Assembly (NCBI GenBank): GCA_020635275.1
Contig: JACKAA010000001.1
Coordinates: 496,001 to 560,000, forward strand
Source of the DNA: Ignavibacteriales bacterium
Lineage (GTDB): Bacteria > Bacteroidota > Ignavibacteria > Ignavibacteriales > Melioribacteraceae
DNA: 64,000 nucleotides
Direction: 5' to 3'
Shown here: positions 52,967-60,993 of the stretch, one piece after another
Layout: each line of letters opens with the position of its first letter
Numbering within the stretch: the stretch's first letter is position 1
The notes under the pieces: generated by a model
Told to the model about the DNA's origin: nothing
What the model saw: the letters and a program-made list of their open reading frames with translations, nothing else
Database searches by the model: none
Position numbers and translations under genes: made by a program

Positions 52967-53444
52967 CAAGATTAAAAAGATTTCAAGATTAATAAATTAG
53001 ATAAAGCTAATGGCAATTAAGCAATTTGAAGATTTAAAAGTTTGGCAATCATCCAGAGAGTTTGTGAAAAGTATTTACAAATTAACTTCTAAAACAAAAT
53101 TTAAAAATGATTACGGATTTAAAGATCAAATACAGAGAGCTTCAGTTTCTATTATCAATAATATTGCAGAAGGATTTGAAAGAGATAATAACAAAGAGTT
53201 TATAAGATTTTTAACATTTTCAAAAGGTTCGGCTGGTGAAGTAAGAAGTTTGTTATATGTAGCTAAAGATTTAGAATAAATAACTGATAAGGAATTTGAA
53301 AAACATTATGAATTATCAATTGATATAATAACACAAATTGCAAATTTTATTAAATATTTAAAGAAAGTTAATAGATGAACTACAACACAAATTTTGAAAT
53401 CTTATAGTGCATAATCTTTCAATTTTTCAATCTTGGTAATCTTG
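52958..53444 (+). mobile_element. Candidate mini-element 1: S23 gene bordered by inverted AAGATT arrays
   Basis: A short unit between the fusion lipoprotein and the first ABC ATPase. Left border: four AAGATT copies at 52959, 52968, 52977 and 52985 (spacing 9, 9, 8). Right border: four AATCTT copies, the inverse, at 53398, 53413, 53429 and 53438. The best paired 16-mers, CAAGATTAGCAAGATT on the left and its inverse on the right, match at 15 of 16 positions. The enclosed gene is an interrupted S23/IVP family gene. No transposase is present; mobility is inferred from the borders only. Confidence 0.5.
53010..53378 (+). pseudogene. Four-helix-bundle (S23 / 23S-IVP family) gene interrupted by a stop
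   Basis: Reading from the ATG at 53010 gives 89 residues with the family features: KQFEDLKVWQSSREFVKSIYKLT, FGFKDQIQRASVSIINNIAEGFER and FIRFLTFSKGSAGEVRSLLYVAKDLE. A TAA at 53277-53279 interrupts, but the frame stays open for 32 more codons (ITDKEFEKHYELS...) to a TGA at 53376-53378, giving the expected full length of about 120. Family members share this C-terminal helix, so the TAA looks like a TAT-to-TAA nonsense change. The second copy at 57850 is intact. The family gene codes for the protein inside 23S rRNA intervening sequences; free-standing roles are unknown. Confidence 0.85.
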
Positions 53445-53453
53445 TAATTATTT

Positions 53454-54368
53454 ATGAGTACATTAATTGAAATATCGTCATTCAGCAAATCCTACGGTGA
53501 AGTAAAAGCCGTAAATAATATTTCACTTTCTGTTGGCAAAGGTGAAATGTTTGGCTTAGTTGGACCAGATGGAGCTGGAAAAACCACAACTATTAGAAGT
53601 CTATGCGGATTGTTAAAACCAGATAATGGGAAGCTATCACTTTTGGATTTAGAAATTTCAAAAAACAAAAAAGATATTCAAAATCAAATTGGCTACTTAT
53701 CACAAAAATTTAGTTTGTACGAAGATTTATCAATAGATGAAAACATAGAGTTCTTTGCTGAGATTCATAATGTAAAAAATTTCAAAAAAAGAAGAAATGA
53801 ACTTTTAACATTTACTCGACTTATTGATTTTAGAGATCGTCAAGCTGGCAGACTTTCCGGCGGAATGAAACAAAAATTAGCTTTGGCTTGCAGTTTAATA
53901 CATAAACCCAAAATTCTATTTTTAGATGAACCAACCACCGGAGTTGATCCGGTTTCGCGTCGTGATTTTTGGAAGATTCTTTCAAATTTGCTCAAAGAAG
54001 AAATTACAATTTTTATGACAACTCCTTATTTAGATGAAGCTGAACGATGCAATCGAGTTGCGTTAATGAATAAAGGAGAAATCATTGCGGTTGATACGCC
54101 AAATAATATTAAAGAATCAATTGGTAAAAAAGTAATTGAAATTGTTTGTGATAATGTAAGGCTGGCATCAAAATTAATTAAAGAAAATCTAGGTTATGAT
54201 GTTCAACTATTTGGGGATAGACTAAATACAATTGTTGAGAATCCGGAAAAAGAGTTTGAGATAATTAAAAATTTATTACAACAAAATAATTTGCAAATTC
54301 AAGATCATAGAATAAATATTCCATCATTGGAAAATGTGTTCATTCATCTTGTTCAAAATCAGAATTAA
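53454..54368 (+). CDS. ABC ATPase 1 of YbhF-like efflux pump (H-loop His replaced)
   Basis: Nucleotide-binding subunit matching the N-terminal half of E. coli YbhF. Walker A GPDGAGKTT (37-45), Q-loop YLSQKFSLYE, signature RLSGGMKQK (133-141) and Walker B LFLDEP (D158, catalytic E159) are intact, but the H-loop reads MTTPYLDEAE, with Pro191 where the switch His belongs. Residues 230-304 are a C-terminal regulatory extension ending LENVFIHLVQ. Together with the second ATPase (signature LPGGI) it forms one consensus and one degenerate site. It follows the interrupted S23 gene by 75 bases and precedes tolC by 12 bases. Confidence 0.92.
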   Translation: MSTLIEISSFSKSYGEVKAVNNISLSVGKGEMFGLVGPDGAGKTTTIRSLCGLLKPDNGKLSLLDLEISKNKKDIQNQIGYLSQKFSLYEDLSIDENIEFFAEIHNVKNFKKRRNELLTFTRLIDFRDRQAGRLSGGMKQKLALACSLIHKPKILFLDEPTTGVDPVSRRDFWKILSNLLKEEITIFMTTPYLDEAERCNRVALMNKGEIIAVDTPNNIKESIGKKVIEIVCDNVRLASKLIKENLGYDVQLFGDRLNTIVENPEKEFEIIKNLLQQNNLQIQDHRINIPSLENVFIHLVQNQN

Positions 54369-54380
54369 ATTGAGTTAAAA

Positions 54381-55730
54381 ATGAATAAAGAATATTATCA
54401 AATCAATCGGTCACTTTTTACTTTTGTCTTTTTACTTTTGTCTTTTCTCTTTTCTCACAACTTTGCACAAACAAAAGTTTACACTTTGGATGCAAGCATT
54501 CAGCTTGGAATTATTAACAGTAAAACTTTAAAAATATCTAATTCCAAATTAGCAATTTCTTCCGCAAAGGTAACTGAAATTTCATCTCAGAGAATGCCTA
54601 AGTTAAGCTTCAATGCAACATATATGAGATTGAGTGAAGTTCCGCCATTTGAAATTTCACTGCCAATTTTACCGGCTCCAATAACTGTTCAAGAAGCAGT
54701 ATTAAATAATTACAATTTTAAATTATCGCTTCAGCAGCCAATTTTCACCGGCTTCAAACTTTCTTCGCTGCATTCAGCTGCAGAATATAATTTTGAATCA
54801 ACTGAATTGGAATATTCAAATGATATAAATGAGGAAGCGTTCAAGATAATTTCTGCATTCTATAATATTTACAAAGCAGAGAATACGAATAAAATTATTG
54901 AAGAAAATTTAAAATCATTAGAAGCACACATCAAAGATTCTAAAAACTTTTTGGCAAATGATTTAATTATAAAAAATGATCTGCTAAAAATTGAAGTTCA
55001 ATATTCTTCCGTGCAATTAAAAAAAGTTGAAGCTGAAAACGGATTAGAAATTGCAAAAGCTTTATTTAACAAAACCATTGGGAATGAAATTTCTGATGAA
55101 GTAAACATTAAAACTGATAAAATTAGTTTATCAATAGATAGTTATGATTTTAATACATTATTAAATGAAGCAAAAAATAACAGATTAGAATTAGAATCCA
55201 TTTCTAAAAAAGTTCTAGCCGGTAAAGAGCAAGTAAGTGCTAGTAATTCGGGCTGGTATCCATCTGTATTTTTATTTTCAGATTTTTATTATAGTCGACC
55301 AAACCAAAGATATTTTCCGATAAAAGATCAGTTTGATGATTCTTGGGATGTTGGTGTAACCTTAAGTTGGGATATTTGGAATTGGGGTTATAATTCCTCG
55401 CAAACTCAACAAGCCGAAAATAATTTAGTGCAATTAGAAACTGCAAAATCTCAGCTTGAAGATGGAATTGAAATTGAAGTTTACAATTCTTATTTAAATC
55501 TGCAGTCTGCAATAAAGAAAGTTAACTTAACAAAATTGACACTTGAACAAGCTGAAGAAAATTATAGAATTACAAATGATAAATATTTAGTGCAACTAGC
55601 AAGCTCAACAGATTTACTTGATGCTGAATCTTCATTATATTCTGCAAAAGTTGATGTGTTAAATTCTTTAGTTGATTATGAATTAGCCAAAATTAAATTA
55701 GATAAATCAGTGGGCAAAAAATTATACTAA
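54381..55730 (+). CDS. TolC family outer-membrane efflux protein
   Basis: Outer-membrane and periplasmic channel component. The N-terminus is a signal peptide (FTFVFLLLSFLFSHNFAQ) preceded by an unusual ten-residue polar front. Two OEP repeats follow (about 30-210 and 230-449), with long helical stretches (NKIIEENLKSLEAHIKDSKNF, QAEENYRITNDKYLVQLASS) and the family PSVFLFSDFYYSRP barrel segment. Its placement between the two ATPases indicates a dedicated channel for this pump. Its signal-peptide coding contains a perfect 14-base tandem repeat (54414-54441). Confidence 0.92.
   Translation: MNKEYYQINRSLFTFVFLLLSFLFSHNFAQTKVYTLDASIQLGIINSKTLKISNSKLAISSAKVTEISSQRMPKLSFNATYMRLSEVPPFEISLPILPAPITVQEAVLNNYNFKLSLQQPIFTGFKLSSLHSAAEYNFESTELEYSNDINEEAFKIISAFYNIYKAENTNKIIEENLKSLEAHIKDSKNFLANDLIIKNDLLKIEVQYSSVQLKKVEAENGLEIAKALFNKTIGNEISDEVNIKTDKISLSIDSYDFNTLLNEAKNNRLELESISKKVLAGKEQVSASNSGWYPSVFLFSDFYYSRPNQRYFPIKDQFDDSWDVGVTLSWDIWNWGYNSSQTQQAENNLVQLETAKSQLEDGIEIEVYNSYLNLQSAIKKVNLTKLTLEQAEENYRITNDKYLVQLASSTDLLDAESSLYSAKVDVLNSLVDYELAKIKLDKSVGKKLY
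54414..54441 (+). repeat. Perfect 14-base tandem repeat inside the TolC signal-peptide coding
   Basis: CTTTTTACTTTTGT occurs twice in direct tandem, followed by the degenerate CTTTTCTCTTTTCTC. Fourteen is not a multiple of three, so the two units are read in different frames yet both encode hydrophobic residues. It resembles the borders of S23 elements in style. Confidence 0.75.
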
Positions 55731-55733
55731 TCT

Positions 55734-56663
55734 ATGTACTCTATTGAAGTAAATAATTTAAATAAAACCTTCGGCAATTTTGTTGCTGTTAATGATATTT
55801 CATTTAAAGTCAAAGCTGGTGAAATATTTGGTTTTCTTGGGGCAAATGGTGCGGGAAAATCAACGACCATAAAAATGCTTTGCGGTTTACTCAGTCCAAC
55901 AGGCGGTGATGCTTTGGTTGGCGGTTACAGTATTAAAAATCAATCAGATTTAGTGAAGCAAAATATTGGATATATGTCGCAAAAATTTTCTCTTTACAAC
56001 GATCTAACAGTTGAAGAAAATATTAGATTTTTTGGTGGTGTTTATGGTTTAGAAGGAAAAGGGTTAAACACCAGGATGCAATGGATTTTGAAAACTGCAA
56101 ACTTAATCGGAAAGGAAAATCTTTTAACTGCTTCACTGCCGGGCGGAATTAAACAAAGATTAGCCTTGGGAACAGCTGTAATTCACAAACCCAAAATTGT
56201 TTTTTTAGATGAACCAACAAGTGGTGTTGATCCAATCTCACGAAGATCCTTTTGGGATTTAATAAATGAACTTTCTGAAGAAGGAATTACAGTTTTAGTT
56301 ACAACTCATTATTTGGAAGAAGCAGAATATTGCGGAAACATAATTTTAATTAATGCCGGAAAGCTTATAGCAGAAGGCAATTCCAAAATATTGAAAAGTA
56401 AATATCTGCAAAATCCAATTTATGAAGTTGAGTGCACAAATGTTGTGGAAGCTATGGAATTGTTCGACAAATCTGAAATTGTTGATGAAACTTCAATCTT
56501 CGGAAATTCAATTCACATTATTATGAGTGATAAATTCAAAAATCATAATGAGATTTACAATGTTCTCAAAAACCAATCTGGCATAACAATTACGAAATTA
56601 GTAAAAATTACACCTACACTTGAAGATGTTTTCATTCACTTGCTGGAGAAAGATAAAAAGTGA
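55734..56663 (+). CDS. ABC ATPase 2 of YbhF-like efflux pump (signature Ser replaced by Pro)
   Basis: Matches the C-terminal half of YbhF. Walker A GANGAGKST (37-45), Q-loop YMSQKFSLYN, Walker B VFLDEP with catalytic E160 and the H-loop VTTHYLEEAE (H192) are intact. The signature reads LPGGI (135-139) instead of LSGGQ. Pairing of its Walker side with LSGGM of ATPase 1 makes a complete site; its own signature faces the Pro191 site of ATPase 1, giving a second, degenerate site. The stop overlaps the start of the permease by four bases (GTGA). Confidence 0.93.
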   Translation: MYSIEVNNLNKTFGNFVAVNDISFKVKAGEIFGFLGANGAGKSTTIKMLCGLLSPTGGDALVGGYSIKNQSDLVKQNIGYMSQKFSLYNDLTVEENIRFFGGVYGLEGKGLNTRMQWILKTANLIGKENLLTASLPGGIKQRLALGTAVIHKPKIVFLDEPTSGVDPISRRSFWDLINELSEEGITVLVTTHYLEEAEYCGNIILINAGKLIAEGNSKILKSKYLQNPIYEVECTNVVEAMELFDKSEIVDETSIFGNSIHIIMSDKFKNHNEIYNVLKNQSGITITKLVKITPTLEDVFIHLLEKDKK

Positions 56664-57796
56664 GTCCATCTAGAATTTTAGCATTAACCAAAAAAGAATT
56701 CAAGCATCTTTTCAGAGATGTAAGGATGTTATCTATTCTATTGGTTTTTCCGGCTTTTCTTTTAGTTGTTTTCGGATACGCCGTAAATTTTGATGTTAAA
56801 AATATAAGTCTGGCAGTTTATGATCAGAATAAAACTGAATTAAGTCGTTCATTTTATAATTCACTGACTTCTTCAGAATATTTTAAAATTAATCACTTTG
56901 TTGAAAGTGATAAAGAGATAAAAAAAATACTAGATGAAAAAATTGCACAATGTGTGATTGTGATTCCTAAAGATTTTTCACAAAAATTTAATGCTAAACA
57001 ATATGTAAAAACCCAAGTATTAACAGATGGAGTTGATGGAAACACAGCAACTATAATTCAGAATTATGTAAATGGAGCTGCTGCAAGTTTTAATTCAAAA
57101 CAAACAGAATTGATTGCTGCGCAAAAAGGAATTAAGCCTTATATACCTTTAGATTTTCATCCGTTGTTTTGGTTTAATAAAGATTTAAAAACAACGCGAT
57201 TTTTAATTCCAGGTTTAATTGCAATGATACTTGTTATTGTTGCAGTTATTACGGTTTCATTAACTTTGGTAAGAGAAAAAGAACGTGGTACAATTGAACA
57301 AATTAACGTTTCGCCAATCAATACTTTGGAATTACTGCTTGGAAAAACTTTTCCTTATCTGATTCTGGCAATGTTTAATGCACTTTTTATTTTGGTTGTA
57401 GGTTATTTACTTTTTGATGTGGAAGTAAAAGGCAGTTATATTTTGTTAACTCTTACAACACTTCTATTTTTGTTTACTTCAACAAGTATTGGAATTTTAA
57501 TTTCAACAATTTCTGATTCACAGCAGATTGCATTTACAATTTCAACATTCGTTTCGCTTTTGCCATCGGTAATTTTATCCGGATTTATTTTCCCAATAGA
57601 AAGTATGCCGACATTTATTCAAATCATAACAAATATAACTCCGGCTAAATTTTTTATTAAAATTTTACGTGCAATAATTTTACGCGGAGTTGGAGTTACA
57701 GCTTTCTGGGATCAAGTTGTTTACTTATTTATTTTTGCTTTTGTTATGCTAGCACTAGCAAGTGTAATCTATAAAAAGAAAGAAGCGGGAGCGTGA
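56660..57796 (+). CDS. ABC-2 type permease 1 (YbhS/YbhR-like)
   Basis: Inner-membrane subunit, 378 residues. The layout is ABC-2: an N-terminal amphipathic LTKKEFKHLFRDVRM, TM1, a large periplasmic region (about 45-175, containing DGVDGNTATII), then five TM helices with ITVSLTLVREKERGTIEQ before the second cluster. The start is GTG within the ATPase stop (four-base overlap), so it is translationally coupled. The family partner is the second permease at 58243, to which it is clearly paralogous. Confidence 0.93.
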   Translation: MSPSRILALTKKEFKHLFRDVRMLSILLVFPAFLLVVFGYAVNFDVKNISLAVYDQNKTELSRSFYNSLTSSEYFKINHFVESDKEIKKILDEKIAQCVIVIPKDFSQKFNAKQYVKTQVLTDGVDGNTATIIQNYVNGAAASFNSKQTELIAAQKGIKPYIPLDFHPLFWFNKDLKTTRFLIPGLIAMILVIVAVITVSLTLVREKERGTIEQINVSPINTLELLLGKTFPYLILAMFNALFILVVGYLLFDVEVKGSYILLTLTTLLFLFTSTSIGILISTISDSQQIAFTISTFVSLLPSVILSGFIFPIESMPTFIQIITNITPAKFFIKILRAIILRGVGVTAFWDQVVYLFIFAFVMLALASVIYKKKEAGA

Positions 57797-57800
57797 AGTA

Positions 57801-58232
57801 AAGGAGTAAGAATTTAGGAGTTAGTATCTAGAATAAAGGAGAAAATCAAATGGAGAAATCGAAAAAGTTTGAGGATTTGATTGTCTGGCAGAAAAGTCAT
57901 CAATTAGTTTTATCTATTTATAAAATGACTAAAAAGTTTCCTAAAGATGAATTGTTTGGTTTAACATGTCAAATGAGAAGAGCTTCTGTTTCTATTCCAG
58001 CTAATATTGCTGAAGGTTATATTAAAAGAGGAGAAAAAGATAAATTTAGATTTTTGAATATATCTCAAGGTTCTTTAGAAGAATTAAAATATTATTTGAT
58101 TTTATCCAAAGATCTTGATTATGTAATCACGGATGAAATTATGAGTAGTGCTAATGAAGTTGGAAAATTACTAAATGGATACATTAATGGAATTCAAAAT
58201 TCTAACTCCTAGCTACTTGATACTAACTACTT
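57801..58232 (+). mobile_element. Candidate mini-element 2: S23 gene bordered by inverted AGGAGTTAGTATC arrays
   Basis: A unit between the two permease genes. The left border carries AAAGGAGTAAGAAT, TTAGGAGTTAGTAT and a third AAAGGAG copy that is also the ribosome site of the S23 gene. The right border carries the inverse: CTAACTCCTA (58202-58211) and GATACTAACT (58219-58228), which pair with left TAGGAGTTAG (57815-57824) and AGTTAGTATC (57819-57828). The border sequence differs completely from that of element 1. The right array overlaps the last codons of the S23 gene. Mobility is inferred; no transposase is present. Confidence 0.5.
57850..58212 (+). CDS. Four-helix-bundle (S23 / 23S-IVP family) protein, intact copy
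   Basis: Intact 120-residue family member: FEDLIVWQKSHQLVLSIYKMTKKFP, LTCQMRRASVSIPANIAEGY, DKFRFLNISQGSLEELKYYLIL and SKDLDYVITDEIM are the four helices and the ASVSIPANIAEG signature. AAAGGAG, part of the left border array, lies ten bases before the ATG. Family members occur inside 23S rRNA intervening sequences and as free-standing genes; Avd of diversity-generating retroelements has the same fold. Here it is placed between two permease genes, with no retroelement or rRNA nearby. Confidence 0.93.
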   Translation: MEKSKKFEDLIVWQKSHQLVLSIYKMTKKFPKDELFGLTCQMRRASVSIPANIAEGYIKRGEKDKFRFLNISQGSLEELKYYLILSKDLDYVITDEIMSSANEVGKLLNGYINGIQNSNS

Positions 58233-58242
58233 AAAACAAGCT

Positions 58243-59373
58243 ATGAAAACTATTATACACATAATTAAAAAAGAATTTCTTCAATTTAAACGCGATCCAA
58301 AAATGTTTGGGATTGTGTTAATTGCGCCATTAGTTCAGTTATTATTCTTAGGCTATGCGGCTACCATGGATGTTAATAATGTTCACACTTTATTTTATGA
58401 TCAAGACAAAACTGAAGAAAGCAGAAAATTTATTGAAAAGTTTGAAAGCTCTGGATTTTTTCAAATAGATTATTACGCAGATAGTTATGAAGAATTAACC
58501 GAACAAATAAATAATGCAAAAGTTCTGGTTGGATTCGTAATTCCAAAAGATTTTTCAAAGAAAATAAATAGAAATGAAACTGTAAAACTGCAGGCAATAT
58601 TTGATGGCTCCGATGGAAACACAGCTTCAATTGCAGCCGGATACATTAGCAAAATAATTGGAGACTATTCTAAAAATCTAATTATTGATTACAGAGAGAA
58701 AAAAGGCATTAAAGTCATTCCAATAGGACAAATATCAGCCGAAATTAGAACTTGGTATAATCCCTATCTCAAAACTAGATATTTTATGGTTCCTGCAATT
58801 GTCGGTTTATTATTAAGCATTATTACTTTGATTCTTACCTCTTTAGCTGTTGTAAAAGAAAAAGAAATCGGAACACTCGATCAAATAATTGTTACACCGA
58901 TAAAATCATTTCAATTAATAATTGGCAAACTAGTTCCCTTTATGTTATTGGGATTTGTATCTGTAATTTTAGTAATTACAATGATGCGTATAATTTTTGA
59001 TATTCCAGTTAGAGGAAGCATTATTTTTCTTTTTATGTCATCTTTCTTTTATATTCTCTCTACACTTGGGCTTGGGTTATTTGTTTCAACGATTTCAAGA
59101 ACTCAACAGCAAGCAATGATGATTGCAATTTTTGCTATTTTAATGCCAATGGTTTACCTTTCTGGATTTGCATTCCCAATTGAAAATATGCCTGCAATTC
59201 TACAATACATTAGTTACTTAATTCCCCTTAGATATTTTATAACAATAATAAGAGGTGTTGTTTTAAAGGGAATTGGATTTGCAGATTTATGGCAAGAGGC
59301 TCTCGCACTTTTCATAATGGGGGCAACAATTTTAATTTTAAGTTCGCTTAGATTTAGAAAAAGGCTAGACTAA
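58243..59373 (+). CDS. ABC-2 type permease 2 (YbhR/YbhS-like)
   Basis: Second inner-membrane subunit, 376 residues, paralogous to the permease at 56660: IIKKEFLQFKRDPKMFG at the N-terminus, one TM, the periplasmic region with FDGSDGNTASIAAGY, then VVKEKEIGTLDQIIVTP and five TM helices with GFAFPIENMPAILQYISYLIPLRYF at the end. YbhFSR of E. coli uses two such permeases for drug and Na+/Li+ export. Last gene of the operon; a repeat-rich gap follows. Confidence 0.93.
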   Translation: MKTIIHIIKKEFLQFKRDPKMFGIVLIAPLVQLLFLGYAATMDVNNVHTLFYDQDKTEESRKFIEKFESSGFFQIDYYADSYEELTEQINNAKVLVGFVIPKDFSKKINRNETVKLQAIFDGSDGNTASIAAGYISKIIGDYSKNLIIDYREKKGIKVIPIGQISAEIRTWYNPYLKTRYFMVPAIVGLLLSIITLILTSLAVVKEKEIGTLDQIIVTPIKSFQLIIGKLVPFMLLGFVSVILVITMMRIIFDIPVRGSIIFLFMSSFFYILSTLGLGLFVSTISRTQQQAMMIAIFAILMPMVYLSGFAFPIENMPAILQYISYLIPLRYFITIIRGVVLKGIGFADLWQEALALFIMGATILILSSLRFRKRLD

Positions 59374-59391
59374 AAAATATTATCTATTGTT

Positions 59392-59542
59392 GTCATTCTG
59401 AGGAGCTTGCCCGACTCATTGGGATAAATGACAAAGAATCTGCCCAAGCAATTGAGATGTTACACTGAATTCAACATGACAAAGAAAGCGTAAAATTAAT
59501 TGTCATTTCGAACTGAGCGAAATGAAAGTGAAAAATCTTTTT
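59392..59542. repeat. Degenerate REP-like repeat cluster after the efflux operon
   Basis: Recurrent words GTCATTCTGA (59392-59401), AATGACAAAGAATC (about 59428-59440), ACTGAATTCAACATGAC (about 59464-59480) and GTCATTTCGA with AAATCTTTTT (59502-59542) look like fragments of several copies of the GTCATTTCGA...AAATCT repeat seen at 13801. None forms a perfect composite here. The gap 59374-59624 (251 bases) holds nothing else that I can see. Confidence 0.65.
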
Positions 59543-59624
59543 TCTATAAAGAAAAATTGTTAAATAGTTTATCAATCCTAATTATAATATCTTTGTATCT
59601 CTTCATATAAATAATTTTTTTTAA

Positions 59625-60929
59625 TTGGAATTAATTACAAACAAAAAAATATTTAAGTTTTGGTTGCCGCTTGCGGCTACATGGCTAATGATGTCATTAG
59701 AAGGTCCCTTTCTTGCTGCAATTATTGCTCGCTTGATTGATCCAAAATATAATTTAGCAGCTTACGGAGTTGCTTTTTCATTTGCATTAATTATTGAAGC
59801 TCCGGTTATTATGATGATGAGTGCTGCCACTGCTTTAGTAAAAGATTATGGCTCTTTTAAGAAATTAAGAAATTTTAATTTTATAATAAGCGGCTTAATT
59901 ACAGGAATAATGTTAATTCTTTTGATCCCTTCAATTTTTGATTTTATTGCTTACAATTTAATTGGATTAGAAAAGCAAGTTGAAGAATTAACATATAAAG
60001 CATTTTTTGTTTTACTTCCTTGGCCGGGCGCAATTGGTTACAGGCGTTTTTATCAAGGGATAATGATAAGAAATAATTTAACCAGAAGAGTTGCATATGG
60101 CACTGTTATTAGATTGACCACTATGTCCTTAACCTCATTATCGTTATATCATTTTACTGAACTTCCCGGAGCAGTTGTTGGGGCTTCTTCGCTTTCAATT
60201 GCTGTTTTATCCGAAGCAATTGCAAGCAGATTTATGGCTCATAAAATTGTAGCTCAAATTAAGATTGAAAATATTGACTCTGAAGAAATTGGCTACAGTA
60301 ATATTTTTAATTTTTATTATCCTTTAGCACTTACTTCACTAATTGGATTAGGCGTTCATCCAATGGTGACATTTTTTATTGGTCAAAGTCAAATGGCTTT
60401 GGAATCTCTTGCGGTTTTCCCTGTAATAAATTCATTAGTATTTATTTTTAGAAGTTTGGGTCTTTCTTATCAAGAAGTTGTAATTGCTTTGGTTGGTGAT
60501 AAAGGAGAGCACTTTAATCAACTTATCAGTTTTGCAAAAAAGCTTGGCTTATTTTTAGGTTTGGGTTTGATAATTATTGCTGTTACACCTATTTCATATT
60601 TGTGGTTTAATTCGGTTTCCGGGTTATCAAATGAATTAAGTAATTTTTCAAAATTGCCAACAATTATTATTTCTATAATGCCGGCTTTGACAGTTTTAAT
60701 ATCTATCCAAAGAGCGATATTGGTTTCTTTTAAAAATACTTCTCCTATAACTTACGCCACAATAATTGAAGTAAGTATCATTATTCTAACCTTATTCGTT
60801 TCAATTAAAATGTTTGATTTAACCGGAATTGTTGCCTCAGTAATTGGATTTATACTTGGGAGAATTTGTGCAGTAACTTATTTGATGTTTCCTTTTAATA
60901 AAATAAAAATGAAACTTCTTAAAAATTAA
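59625..60929 (+). CDS. MATE/MOP-superfamily-like membrane protein, possibly ANKH-like
   Basis: Polytopic protein of 434 residues with about 12 membrane helices. The start appears to be TTG at 59625 (no good ATG nearby). The opening IFKFWLPLAATWLMMSLEGP and LAAYGVAFSFALIIEAPVIMMM resemble the first helices of MATE and progressive-ankylosis (ANKH) proteins, and the middle (FNFYYPLALTSLIGLGVHPMVTFFIG) repeats the pattern. MOP-superfamily members flip lipids or export small molecules; ANKH concerns pyrophosphate/nucleotide export. The assignment to ANKH rather than MATE is tentative. Confidence 0.6.
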   Translation: MELITNKKIFKFWLPLAATWLMMSLEGPFLAAIIARLIDPKYNLAAYGVAFSFALIIEAPVIMMMSAATALVKDYGSFKKLRNFNFIISGLITGIMLILLIPSIFDFIAYNLIGLEKQVEELTYKAFFVLLPWPGAIGYRRFYQGIMIRNNLTRRVAYGTVIRLTTMSLTSLSLYHFTELPGAVVGASSLSIAVLSEAIASRFMAHKIVAQIKIENIDSEEIGYSNIFNFYYPLALTSLIGLGVHPMVTFFIGQSQMALESLAVFPVINSLVFIFRSLGLSYQEVVIALVGDKGEHFNQLISFAKKLGLFLGLGLIIIAVTPISYLWFNSVSGLSNELSNFSKLPTIIISIMPALTVLISIQRAILVSFKNTSPITYATIIEVSIIILTLFVSIKMFDLTGIVASVIGFILGRICAVTYLMFPFNKIKMKLLKN

Positions 60930-60993
60930 TTTCTCTCATTTGCAATCAATTATCGCCACAGGAATTACGAAATAATTTTCCAGAGTCTATTTT

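Noticed and set aside
52958..53444. Diversity-generating retroelement reading of the S23 gene (Avd-like)
   Set aside because: No reverse transcriptase, template repeat or variable-repeat gene lies nearby, so only the shared fold family remains.
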